Below, piece after piece: positions 1 through 7,464 of a DNA stretch of 27,379 nt. This DNA comes from UBA1425 sp045537495 (GTDB lineage: Bacteria; Bacillota; Clostridia; Oscillospirales; Acutalibacteraceae). Under the pieces are notes generated by a model. The model saw only the letters and a list, made by a program, of their open reading frames with translations. It did not search any database and had not been told where the DNA came from. Numbering within the stretch: position 1 is the stretch's first letter; the number at the start of each line of letters is the position of its first letter. The stretch covers positions 1 to 27,379 of the forward strand of contig JAZSPN010000147.1 in the NCBI GenBank assembly GCA_045537495.1, in the 5' to 3' direction. The position numbers and the translations under genes are program-made.

Positions 1-1994
1 GATATTTCTTCCTTAACGGCAAAAAGATTTTTTTGAAATCATCTCATACGGGAAATGCGTTTCCCGTAGGTCAGGGATATCCGGCGATAAAAGAGCAGAT
101 ACGCAAAGATATGGTGATGGCAAAAGCTTACGGCTTCAATATGGTCAGAGCCATATCGGGAATGCTTCGTACCGAGCAGATAGAAGTATGCGATGAAATA
201 GGGCTCATGGTGTATGAAGAATGCCTTGCCGCATGGAATCTCGGAGTCGGTTTTTTCCTTCCCGGTGCAGGACTTGACAGAGTCGGCGACGAAGCAAAGA
301 TGATAGAGCGCTTCGATAAAAACACCGTCGAGATGATAAAAAGGGACAGAAACCATCCGTGTATAACGATATGGGGGCTTCTCAACGAGATGAGGGGATG
401 TTATCCCGCTACAAAAAGGGCGAAGGAATTTCTTCCGATACTTCGTAAATACGATCCGACGAGGCTTGTTCTTATCGACTCGGGCAGATGGGATGAATAC
501 GGCGACACGGCTTCGGGCTCAAATCCGTATTCCGAAACGTGGGATGCTGCGATGGGTGCGGATTTAGAGAGCGAAAGCGAAAAAACAAAGTCGGGAAATC
601 TCGGTATCGAAAACGGAGGAGATCTTCATTTTTATCCGGCTTTTCCGTTTAATCAGAGTGATATGGATTATATCAGAAACTACTGCAAGGATTATAAGCC
701 TGCATTTTTCTCCGAATCGGGAATGGGACCTTTGTTCAATGTGGCGGAGGAAGCGAAGCATTATGAGCAGTACGGATACAGAAAAGATCTGGAAGACTAT
801 GTCTGGATAAAGGATCAGGCAGACAGGCTGGAAAAGGACTGGCAAAGGCTGGGACTTACAAAAGTATATCCCAATTCCGAAATGATGCTGAAACAAAGTC
901 AGCGGCTCAGTGCCGAGGACAGAAGACGGCTTTTCGATGCGGTACGTTCGAATCCGAAATTTAACGGTTACAGCCTTACGGGACTTCTCGATCACGGTTG
1001 GTGCGGAGAAGGCTTGTGGAGCTTGTGGCGGCGCTTCAAGCCGGAGGTTTACGATGCTGTTTGCGACGGATGGTCTGCTCTTCGTTTTTGTCTGTTTACA
1101 AAATTCCATGTTTTCAAAGATGAAGAATTTACCGTGGAAGCGGTTCTTTCAAATGAATGTGTTCTGAAAGAAGGTACATACACGGCTGATTTCTCGATAA
1201 TCGGTGACAGCGGAACGGTCTGTATGTGGAGTGAAACCTTCTGCATTAACGATGACAGCTTCTCGGTTCCGGTTATGAAGAAGAATATAAAGCTCGGTGT
1301 TCCGAGCGGAAAGTATTCTCTTTCTGCCTACATGAAGGGCGCATCTCCGCTTGGCAATAAGCTCGATTTTTACGTAACCGATCCAGACGATATAAAAACG
1401 GTAAACAAAACCGTCGCTGTATGCAAAGTCGATGATGCTGCATTGCAAGTTTTGAATAAGCACTGTTCCGATATCCGAAACCCTGGCGAAAATGATAAGG
1501 TGATTGTGGCGGGTAAAGATGTAACGGCGGAAGATATACGGGAACTGATGACTTTCGCTGAAAAGGGAGCTAAAGTATTCTTCTTTGATTGTTCTCCTTT
1601 TTATGAAAATGATGAAAACGTTAAGGCTCTCGGCATACAAGAGATAGAGTTTGCCGATATCTGGAACTGGCTTTATCACAAGGAATCTGTTCTTTCCAAC
1701 AGAGAGATATTCGAAGGAATCGGATTCGGACTCGCCGACCAGAAGCTCATGGGAACGGTGGTCAACAACAGATGTATAAAGACCGACATCACTCCCGATG
1801 ATGTAATCTGTCCCGCATTTTATACGGGCTATCACGGTATAGAAGGCTCATACGGATGCGTTCACGATGCACTCGGAATAAAACACGGCAAAGGTATGGT
1901 ATACCTTACCACACTCGATTTTGCAAAGACTCTCGGAAAAGAGCCTGCATCTGAAGTTGTTCTTATGAACTTTTTGAAATATCTCACAAATTAA
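1..1994 (+). CDS. Glycoside hydrolase family 2 protein, 5'-truncated by the window edge
   Basis: The reading frame is open from base 3 to the TAA at 1992-1994, so the N-terminal domains lie outside the window. The TTG at 33 is internal, not a start: the frame upstream reads YFFLNGKKIFLKSS, the typical GH2 entry into the TIM barrel. The barrel shows NMVRAISGM, CDEIGLMVYEE and RDRNHPCITIWGLLNE. The Glu of LLNE (codon 387-389) fits the acid/base, and the Glu of FFSESG (codon 714-716) fits the nucleophile. After an Ig-like stretch, the last 200 or so residues look like a Rossmann or glutamine-amidotransferase-like domain (VIVAGKDVTAEDI, then GKGMVYLTTLDF), seen at the C-terminus of some GH2 and beta-galactosidase proteins. 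It should hydrolyse terminal beta-linked (galactoside, glucuronide or mannoside) sugars. The exact substrate cannot be told. A strong terminator follows. Confidence 0.9.
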   Translation, partial: YFFLNGKKIFLKSSHTGNAFPVGQGYPAIKEQIRKDMVMAKAYGFNMVRAISGMLRTEQIEVCDEIGLMVYEECLAAWNLGVGFFLPGAGLDRVGDEAKMIERFDKNTVEMIKRDRNHPCITIWGLLNEMRGCYPATKRAKEFLPILRKYDPTRLVLIDSGRWDEYGDTASGSNPYSETWDAAMGADLESESEKTKSGNLGIENGGDLHFYPAFPFNQSDMDYIRNYCKDYKPAFFSESGMGPLFNVAEEAKHYEQYGYRKDLEDYVWIKDQADRLEKDWQRLGLTKVYPNSEMMLKQSQRLSAEDRRRLFDAVRSNPKFNGYSLTGLLDHGWCGEGLWSLWRRFKPEVYDAVCDGWSALRFCLFTKFHVFKDEEFTVEAVLSNECVLKEGTYTADFSIIGDSGTVCMWSETFCINDDSFSVPVMKKNIKLGVPSGKYSLSAYMKGASPLGNKLDFYVTDPDDIKTVNKTVAVCKVDDAALQVLNKHCSDIRNPGENDKVIVAGKDVTAEDIRELMTFAEKGAKVFFFDCSPFYENDENVKALGIQEIEFADIWNWLYHKESVLSNREIFEGIGFGLADQKLMGTVVNNRCIKTDITPDDVICPAFYTGYHGIEGSYGCVHDALGIKHGKGMVYLTTLDFAKTLGKEPASEVVLMNFLKYLTN

Positions 1995-2008
1995 TGAGCA
2001 TGAAGAAT

Positions 2009-2047
2009 AAAAATCGGTCCTGAAGGTTATCTTCGGGACCGATTTTT
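2009..2047. terminator. Bidirectional rho-independent terminator between convergent genes
   Basis: The 12-base arms AAAAATCGGTCC (2009-2020) and GGACCGATTTTT (2036-2047) are perfectly complementary, with a further GAAG/CTTC pairing inside. The A-rich and T-rich flanks let it work on both strands. It ends the GH2 gene and the DUF4886 gene, whose stop codon at 2047-2049 touches its edge. Confidence 0.9.
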
Positions 2048-2769
2048 CATCCGTTAACGGTATTTATTATTTTGTGAAGCAACACGGAATCAAAATTCTC
2101 AAATTCCTTAATGGCGATGCTTTTTCCTGTAAGAGCCTTAAACCATACTGCCGCTGCCAGGAATCTTCCGTAATCGTAAGTGAGGTGGAAACCGTCACGG
2201 CAAAGGGATATTCCGCCGTTTGCGTAGTCAAATTCGGGTACACTGTCACGCAGCTTCTGGACAGCCGTTCCCGTCTTTATAAGTTCTGCTCCGATAAGCC
2301 GAGAGGCAGCTTCGGAGGCTTTTTTTATTTCACGAAACATACGTTTCTGGTTATCGCCGTAATTTTTGAAGTCGGGATGTGCGGAATCTGTTTCGTAGCT
2401 CCACGTCTGGTGAAACATGATCCTTGAATTCGGCTGATAATGACGAACCGCTTCTGCAAGCTTTTCAAGATACGGACAGTAAGAATCGAAAATACCGCTG
2501 AGTCCGCTGACTTGCTGCAAAGTTACGACATCGTATTCGCCGTCCGACAAGGCTTTTGAAAAAGAAATCTTCGAGAGAGGCTCGTCACCGTTTATTTCGA
2601 GGTCGTATTCGGGGAGGTCGGACAGAAAGTTTTCGAAATGACGGGAAAGACTGCAACCGCCTATGTAGAGGTTTGTCGTGCAGATGTCGAGATTATGTGC
2701 TTTTGCGAGTTTATGCAAAAACTTATGAGCATCCTGAGAAAAGCTGTTTCCGATGGACAGAATCTTCAT
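2047..2769 (-). CDS. SGNH-hydrolase-like protein (DUF4886 type)
   Basis: This 240-residue protein begins MKILSIGNSFSQDA, which is block I of the SGNH/GDSL esterase fold with the nucleophile Ser in GNS. Near the C-terminus CRDGFHLTYDYG supplies the Asp-x-x-His part of the triad. VTLQQVSG and MFHQTWSY resemble the intermediate blocks of DUF4886 proteins. It likely removes acyl groups such as acetyl from carbohydrates, but the substrate is unknown. There is no signal peptide, so it should act in the cytoplasm. The start ATG at 2769 overlaps the TAA of the upstream membrane-protein gene (TAATG), with GGGGTGAA as the ribosome binding site, which indicates translational coupling. A longer frame reaching 2964 exists but only overlaps the upstream gene and has no better start. 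Confidence 0.85.
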   Translation of the reverse strand: MKILSIGNSFSQDAHKFLHKLAKAHNLDICTTNLYIGGCSLSRHFENFLSDLPEYDLEINGDEPLSKISFSKALSDGEYDVVTLQQVSGLSGIFDSYCPYLEKLAEAVRHYQPNSRIMFHQTWSYETDSAHPDFKNYGDNQKRMFREIKKASEAASRLIGAELIKTGTAVQKLRDSVPEFDYANGGISLCRDGFHLTYDYGRFLAAAVWFKALTGKSIAIKEFENFDSVLLHKIINTVNG

Positions 2770-3068
2770 TAATTCACCCCGGTTTTGTTGTCGATACGTC
2801 GGTTTCGTATGTAAAGAAGCAGGTCGGCGCCGACCATGGTGAGATTCAGAAAATAGAAGAAGAGGACATACCATTTCTCGGATACAGATGCCATATAGAC
2901 GGGATTTATGAATTTTGAGATAATTCCTGCAATATAGCCGAAAAAAATCAGAAGCAGGAAGCAAAGACTCTTTCCTTTCGTTGTGCGTGATTTATAAGAT
3001 TTAATTACATTGAGAGGCCATGATGCGCCGAAGCTGACGATCATCAGAATTTCAAAAAATTCAGACAT
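2769..3068 (-). CDS. Small three-helix membrane protein, PQ-loop / SemiSWEET-like
   Basis: This 99-residue protein has about three hydrophobic segments (roughly residues 5-20, 33-53 and 65-85). The stretch SWPLNVIKSYKSRTTKGKSL followed by CFLLLIFFGYIAG matches the PQ-loop pattern: a Pro near the end of helix 1, a basic linker, then a Ser/Leu-rich helix 2. A single PQ-loop unit of this size is typical of bacterial SemiSWEET proteins, which dimerise to carry small sugars. Whether this one transports anything is inference. AGGAG lies 8 bases before the ATG. It sits 15 bases after the D-lactate dehydrogenase gene and overlaps the SGNH gene by one base, so the three are one operon. Confidence 0.75.
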   Translation of the reverse strand: MSEFFEILMIVSFGASWPLNVIKSYKSRTTKGKSLCFLLLIFFGYIAGIISKFINPVYMASVSEKWYVLFFYFLNLTMVGADLLLYIRNRRIDNKTGVN

Positions 3069-3083
3069 ATTATTTCTCCTGCT

Positions 3084-4118
3084 TTAAAAGCATTTTTTAT
3101 CCTTGCAGTCTTCCGTGTTTCCGAAGCGATAACAAAGCTCATTTTCGCACCGGTTGTTTTTGAAGAATGAAACAAGGTTGTCAACAGTGGTTTCGGCGAT
3201 GTTTTCGAGTGCCTCTTCAGTAAGAAAAGCCTGATGAGAGGTGACAATTACGTTGGGCATGGTAATGAGTCTTGCCAGAGTATCGTCCTCCATGATGTGT
3301 CCCGAGTTATCCTCAAAAAACAGACTTGACTCTTCTTCGTAAACGTCGAGGCAGGCTGCACCGACCTTACGCGACTTGATTCCCGCAAGGAGTGCCTCGG
3401 CGTCAACAAGTGCACCTCTCGAAGTGTTAATGATAACGACACCTTTTTTACATTTACCGAGAGATTCTTCATCAACGATGTGATAGGTTTCGTCGGTGAG
3501 GGGACAGTGAAGAGAAATTATATCACTGTTTGCAAAAAGCTCCTCGGTACCGACATAGCGTACAGTGTCACCGTTATCGATATCCTTTTGAGGGAATTTG
3601 TCGTAAGCCAGTACTTTCATACCGAAGCCCTTGCAGATATCAATGAAGACACGACCGATTCTGCCCGTACCGATAACGCCGACTGTTTTTCCGTGAAGGT
3701 CAAAACCCGTAAGCCCCGAAAGACTGAAATTGAAATCCTTCGAACGGATGTATGCCTTGTGAATTCTGCGTATGGAAGTAAGCAGAAGCGCCATTGCGTG
3801 TTCTGCAACCGCATAAGGAGAATATGCGGGTACACGAAGAACGTGGAGCCTGGAGTATGCATATTTCATGTCAACATTATTGAAGCCTGCACAGCGAAGT
3901 GCGAGAACATTGATACCGAGTCGGTTGAGAGAATCGATTACATCCTTATTTATTGTATCGTTGACAAAGGCACAAACGGCATCGTAACCGCTTGCAAGTT
4001 CAACGGTATCTTCGTTAAGTTTTGTTTCAAAATATTTAAAAGTTATGCCGTTTGCTTCACCGTACTTATCAAATGACGGCTTATCGTAGGGCTTGGCATC
4101 AAAGAAAGCAACTCTCAT
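3084..4118 (-). CDS. ldhA: D-lactate dehydrogenase (D-2-hydroxyacid dehydrogenase family)
   Basis: This NAD-dependent enzyme should reduce pyruvate to D-lactate, regenerating NAD+ in fermentation in the cytoplasm. The 344 residues match the family's length of about 330 plus a short Cys-containing tail. The Rossmann motif GVIGTGRIG is at about 147-155, with an acidic residue at D173 for NAD ribose. Catalytic residues fit D-LDH numbering: R234 in NTSRGALVDAEA, E263 after LDVYEE, and H295 in VTSHQAFLTEEA. RCAGFNNVD and VPAYSPYAVAEHA are also characteristic. The start ATG has AGGAG seven bases upstream. It is the first gene of a minus-strand unit with the PQ-loop and SGNH genes. A related 2-hydroxyacid dehydrogenase is possible, but the LdhA-type HQAFLTEEAL motif makes lactate the best call. 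Confidence 0.92.
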   Translation of the reverse strand: MRVAFFDAKPYDKPSFDKYGEANGITFKYFETKLNEDTVELASGYDAVCAFVNDTINKDVIDSLNRLGINVLALRCAGFNNVDMKYAYSRLHVLRVPAYSPYAVAEHAMALLLTSIRRIHKAYIRSKDFNFSLSGLTGFDLHGKTVGVIGTGRIGRVFIDICKGFGMKVLAYDKFPQKDIDNGDTVRYVGTEELFANSDIISLHCPLTDETYHIVDEESLGKCKKGVVIINTSRGALVDAEALLAGIKSRKVGAACLDVYEEESSLFFEDNSGHIMEDDTLARLITMPNVIVTSHQAFLTEEALENIAETTVDNLVSFFKNNRCENELCYRFGNTEDCKDKKCF

Positions 4119-4146
4119 ATTTCTTCTCCTTTCATTGTCTTTTCAT

Positions 4147-4175
4147 ATTATACAATATATTTTCCGAAATATCTA
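4147..4175 (-). promoter_or_regulatory. Putative sigma-70 promoter of ldhA operon
   Basis: On the minus strand a perfect TATAAT (4147-4152) lies about 30 bases before the ldhA start. It follows a weak TAGATA -35 box (4170-4175) by 17 bases. Confidence 0.55.
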
Positions 4176-4198
4176 TACTTTGTAACGGCATTTCACCT

Positions 4199-4221
4199 AT
4201 CCGAAGCCGATATTTTCGGAT
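4199..4221. promoter_or_regulatory. Inverted repeat upstream of the ldhA promoter
   Basis: ATCCGAA (4199-4205) and TTCGGAT (4215-4221) form a perfect 7-base inverted repeat with a 9-base spacer, about 24 bases upstream of the ldhA -35 box. It is not followed by a T-run, so an operator or activator site is more likely than a terminator. The binding protein is unknown, and the site does not match the Rex consensus known to control ldh genes in other Firmicutes. Confidence 0.35.
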
Positions 4222-4255
4222 GAAACAGGCAAAAAGTTACAAAAATATAACAAAG

Positions 4256-4274
4256 TTGTGATTATTTGTCACAA
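4256..4274. promoter_or_regulatory. Palindromic operator-like site 1
   Basis: TTGTGATTATTTGTCACAA is a 19-bp imperfect palindrome. Its 15-bp core (4258-4272) matches the site at 4298-4312 in 11 of 15 positions, including GTGATTA and TCAC. It ends 16 bases before the -35 box of the DUF6514-like gene and could also serve the divergent ldhA promoter. It resembles CRP- or Rex-type boxes but has a 7-base rather than 6- or 4-base centre. A 7-1-7 Fur-superfamily arrangement is another reading. Confidence 0.5.
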
Positions 4275-4290
4275 ATTTTATTAAAAACTA

Positions 4291-4319
4291 TTGACACGTG
4301 ATTAAAAATCACATATAAT
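4291..4319 (+). promoter_or_regulatory. Consensus sigma-70 promoter of the DUF6514-like gene, with embedded palindrome
   Basis: TTGACA (4291-4296) and TATAAT (4314-4319) are both perfect consensus boxes separated by the ideal 17 bases. The spacer holds the palindrome GTGATTA-A-AAATCAC (4298-4312), a second copy of the upstream site with a 40-bp offset. TTGACAC (4291-4297) also pairs with GTGTCAA (4321-4327). A protein bound here would block RNA polymerase, so strong but repressible expression is the likely behaviour. Confidence 0.8.
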
Positions 4320-4347
4320 AGTGTCAAATTTAAGGAGATGTAAAAAT

Positions 4348-4584
4348 ATGGAAACTAAAACAATGACACTTGTACTGAAAACAACAGACGTAACGAACGA
4401 AAACGGAGAAAGCTACACGGGTTACGGATTCGGAGCGTACAGAAAGACGGACAATGAGGAAGTTTTTTGTATAGAAGATCTGTCGCCCGTCAAAGAAGAC
4501 GTGGAAAATCTCATAAAGCTTATAGCTGACAACGATGTTTCTCATTTGCATTTCGAGGACATTATAGATGATTTTTGCGGCTGA
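4348..4584 (+). CDS. Small DUF6514-like protein
   Basis: This 78-residue, acidic, cytoplasmic protein has no membrane segment. It has a beta-rich first half with GYGFGAYRK and a helical end, VENLIKLIADNDVSHLHFED followed by IIDDFCG. That pattern matches the DUF6514 family of small clostridial proteins as recalled, whose function is unknown. The ATG at 4348 is preferred over the GTG at 4321 because AAGGAGATG (4332-4340) sits correctly in front of it and the predicted transcription start falls near 4326. It is monocistronic in appearance, because a separate promoter precedes the next gene. The perfect promoter and double operator suggest a tightly controlled, possibly highly expressed product. 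Confidence 0.8.
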   Translation: METKTMTLVLKTTDVTNENGESYTGYGFGAYRKTDNEEVFCIEDLSPVKEDVENLIKLIADNDVSHLHFEDIIDDFCG

Positions 4585-4602
4585 TAAGTTTTGATTTTCT
4601 TA

Positions 4603-4631
4603 TTGAATGATGCTGACATCTGTGTTATTAT
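4603..4631 (+). promoter_or_regulatory. Putative promoter of the symporter-phosphoesterase-glycosidase operon
   Basis: TTGAAT (4603-4608) and TATTAT (4626-4631) are 17 bases apart, about 30 bases before the symporter start. This is the only good pair in the 77-base gap. Confidence 0.5.
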
Positions 4632-4661
4632 GTTTTTAAGAACAATAACGGGGAGAGTATT

Positions 4662-6095
4662 ATGACAGCTCATTCATTGCAAAAAAACACCGCCGACGGA
4701 AAAATGGTCAGAAAATCAGAATTTATATTGTATCTGATTGCCGTATTCTTCTACAACAACATGACGGGCATGATGGGTTCGTACAGAAATGCGTATCTCG
4801 TCAATGTTCTGAAACTCACGGAAGGTCAGGCATCACTTCTCAACACTCTTTCGAGCATAATCCCGTTTTTTCTGACATTTCTGATAGTCATGTACATCGA
4901 CGGAAGAAAACCCGGAAAGAGCGGCAAGTTCAGACCGCTCATGCTGATGACGGCGATACCGGCGGGCATTGTTCTCGTCATGGGATTCTGGACTCCTTCG
5001 GGACTTTCGGAAACCTTTATGATGATCTATCTCGTTTCCGTTTCCGTTTTATGGTCTGTCGTCACGACATTCGGGAACTGTATTAACATGGTTGCAAATG
5101 TAATGTCGCCCGACATGAAAGAACGCGATACGGTTATTTCGTTCAGGAGTATTTCTGCCGCAGTCGGAAATTCGGCACCTCTTGTAATTGTTCTTGTAAT
5201 CGGTCTTATATGGAAGGATAACGAAGGACTCCAGTATATTATCGGTGCAGGACTTTGTGCAGTCGTCGGTGCAATAACCGTGCTTATCGGCATGAAATCG
5301 GTCAAAGAACGTATTACATACTCGGAAGAACGCAAAAATCCGCTTGTCGGTTTTGCCGATATTCTCGGAAATAAGTATGCGTGGGTAATAATAATATCGG
5401 AAACGCTGAAAAATTTCCGTCTTATTGCCACGTACATGGGAGTATTTCTTGCGGCGGCAATTCTGGGATCTACGTCAAAATTCCTTCTTTTCGGATTGCC
5501 TACGGGTATAGGAACAGCGGTCGGAATGTTGATAATTAACTTCCTTCTGAAAAAATTCAACTCGAAAGTTCTCTATATAGCAAGCGGTATTTATTCGATT
5601 CTTGCAAACACGGCGGCGTTCGCGGTAGGTTATATGTATTTCAGGAATCCGAATTCTGTTTTGCAGATAGTGTTTATAGCTTTTTTGTTCCTTATAGGAC
5701 TTCAGTTCGGAGCATCAAATTTGCTGCCCAGTATGTTCCAGGCGGATGTTATTGAGGATATCGAGGCGAAAACGGGCAAAAGACTTGACGCGACACTTCC
5801 GTTTGTGGTGTCGATCGGAACACTTATCAGCGGAACGGTTGCCAATGCGTGTGCACCGCTCATTCTTTACGGAAGCGGATCGATAATTCAGTACGTGCAG
5901 CCGACGGATTTTGATCCGAATCCCGTTCAGAGTATCAGAACAAAGATATTGCTTCTTTTCTTCTATACGGTTTTCCACGGTATCATGATGTTCCTTGCAG
6001 GAGTGCCGTTCTTCTTTTATAAGCTTACGGGCAAAACAAAAGAAGAAGTCCACAAAAAGGTACTTGAGATGAGAGAGGGAAAGAAGGCTCAATGA
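4662..6095 (+). CDS. GPH-family (MFS_2) sugar:cation symporter
   Basis: This 477-residue protein is strongly hydrophobic, with about 12 membrane helices and a charged C-terminal tail. In the first cytoplasmic loop, DGRKPGKSGKFRPLMLM follows the GPH-family pattern Asp, basic/Gly, R-P seen in melibiose and xyloside carriers. NMVANVMSPDMKERDTVISF is the conserved loop after helix 4. It should import a glycoside or oligosaccharide coupled to Na+ or H+. The start ATG has GGGGAG upstream. Its stop overlaps the next start by four bases (ATGA), so the phosphoesterase is co-translated. The downstream beta-helix glycosidase suggests the cargo is a pectin- or glucan-derived fragment, but this is inference. 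Confidence 0.85.
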   Translation: MTAHSLQKNTADGKMVRKSEFILYLIAVFFYNNMTGMMGSYRNAYLVNVLKLTEGQASLLNTLSSIIPFFLTFLIVMYIDGRKPGKSGKFRPLMLMTAIPAGIVLVMGFWTPSGLSETFMMIYLVSVSVLWSVVTTFGNCINMVANVMSPDMKERDTVISFRSISAAVGNSAPLVIVLVIGLIWKDNEGLQYIIGAGLCAVVGAITVLIGMKSVKERITYSEERKNPLVGFADILGNKYAWVIIISETLKNFRLIATYMGVFLAAAILGSTSKFLLFGLPTGIGTAVGMLIINFLLKKFNSKVLYIASGIYSILANTAAFAVGYMYFRNPNSVLQIVFIAFLFLIGLQFGASNLLPSMFQADVIEDIEAKTGKRLDATLPFVVSIGTLISGTVANACAPLILYGSGSIIQYVQPTDFDPNPVQSIRTKILLLFFYTVFHGIMMFLAGVPFFFYKLTGKTKEEVHKKVLEMREGKKAQ

Positions 6096-7462
6096 GTAAC
6101 GGGGAACTGAAGTTTTATCTTCTTGCGGATCCGCATTATTTTGACTCTTCACTCGGATGTGCAGGTGAGGAATACGAAGACTTTATGCACTATGAGCAAA
6201 AGTGTTTTGCGGAAACGGAAAGCATAAATAAAAGTGTTTTCGGCTTTTTAAAGGAAGCTGACGGTGCCGACATCGTTCTCATCGACGGAGATCTTTCATT
6301 CAACGGTGAAAAGAAAAGTCATGAAGGATTTATAAAGCTGTTGGAAGAGCTGAAAAACAGCGGAAAAAAGGTCTATGTTCTGACTGCCGATCATGATTAT
6401 TGCGACGAGCCATTTGCGTTCTCGGAAAACGGCAGGTATTCTCCCGAAGGGACAAAACGGGAAGAGCTGTTCGGTCTGTATTACGATTTCGGATTTTCTG
6501 AGGCTGTTTCCGTTGACAGGGAAACGCTTTCCTATTCTGTCGATCTTTCCGACGGTGTGCGCCTGCTGGCGTTTAATGCCGATAAAAAGTTCGGCAACAG
6601 ACACGGATTTTGCGGCAGACAGAAAGAGTGGATAGCGAATCAGGCGAGAGAAGCGAAGAAAAGCGGAAAAACGGTTATTGCCATGTGTCATTATCCGATA
6701 TTGTCGGGACAGCCGATTTTCTCACTTGTATCACCGCTGATTTTCCATGAAGCATACGAAACGGCGGAGTTTCTTGCCGACGAAGGGGTGCACCTTGTAT
6801 TTACGGGACATATGCACAATCAGAGCATAAATGAACACGTTTCAAAAAAGGGCAACCGCTTCTATGACGTCACGACGGGGGCGATTATTGCCGATCCCGC
6901 ATATATCAGATGTGTTTCGATAAACGGCAATACGGCGAAGATCGAAAGCATACCGACACCTTCCTTTGATTTTGATACGGGAGGCAAAGACTGCAAACGG
7001 TATCTTACCGATATGTTTGACAGAATGATAGTAAATCTCATTACCGACATGGCAAACGATACACAGAAGGCGATGCGAAAGCTTGGCATTAAGGACACAA
7101 AGCCGATGAAGCTTGCGATAAAACTTGCGGGTAAGCTCATATGTTCGGTGAAAATGGGAACTCTTGCGAGATTATTTTTTATAAAGTGCGACAAGAGCAT
7201 CGGAAAGATGAGGCTTCTCGATTATTCTGCCGAGCTTGTCAGAGAGGTTTTCAAGGGCAACCAGAGCTTTATAGAAGGCACCACAAAGGGTGATGTGTTT
7301 CTTCGGTTTCTCAAAAGGATAAATCCCGTGCTTAAAAGGACAAATCTCAAAAATCCCGACGGTACAAAGGCGGATTTATTTGATATACTTAAAAATACCG
7401 CGGGCAATTACGGTATTGATGACTATAATGCGGTGCTGACTCTCTATGATGCGGAGGTATAA
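6092..7462 (+). CDS. Calcineurin-like metallophosphoesterase
   Basis: This 456-residue cytoplasmic enzyme has the metallophosphoesterase metal-binding blocks in order: ADPHYF (D13, H15), IDGDLSFNGEKK (D67), TADHDY (98-103), MCHYP (H200) and TGHMHNQ (H240, H242). In the third block the family's usual GNHD reads ADHD, so the bridging Asn is replaced by Asp at residue 100. The remaining 200 or so residues after the barrel are helical and unassigned. The substrate is unknown; sugar phosphates, lipids or nucleotides are all possible. It overlaps the symporter gene by four bases and ends three bases before the next ATG, so all three act in one operon. The lack of a signal peptide distinguishes it from secreted acid phosphatases. 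Confidence 0.85.
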   Translation: MSNGELKFYLLADPHYFDSSLGCAGEEYEDFMHYEQKCFAETESINKSVFGFLKEADGADIVLIDGDLSFNGEKKSHEGFIKLLEELKNSGKKVYVLTADHDYCDEPFAFSENGRYSPEGTKREELFGLYYDFGFSEAVSVDRETLSYSVDLSDGVRLLAFNADKKFGNRHGFCGRQKEWIANQAREAKKSGKTVIAMCHYPILSGQPIFSLVSPLIFHEAYETAEFLADEGVHLVFTGHMHNQSINEHVSKKGNRFYDVTTGAIIADPAYIRCVSINGNTAKIESIPTPSFDFDTGGKDCKRYLTDMFDRMIVNLITDMANDTQKAMRKLGIKDTKPMKLAIKLAGKLICSVKMGTLARLFFIKCDKSIGKMRLLDYSAELVREVFKGNQSFIEGTTKGDVFLRFLKRINPVLKRTNLKNPDGTKADLFDILKNTAGNYGIDDYNAVLTLYDAEV

Positions 7463-7464
7463 GG

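Noticed and set aside
2770..2964. N-terminal extension of the DUF4886 protein
   Set aside because: The extra residues overlap the PQ-loop gene in another frame, and the SGNH block starts exactly at the ATG at 2769 with its own ribosome binding site.
4256..4274. Rex-type redox operator for ldhA
   Set aside because: The half-sites TTGTGA and TCACAA are suggestive, but the centre is 7 bases rather than the expected spacing, and a second copy sits in the other gene's promoter. Another regulator is more likely.
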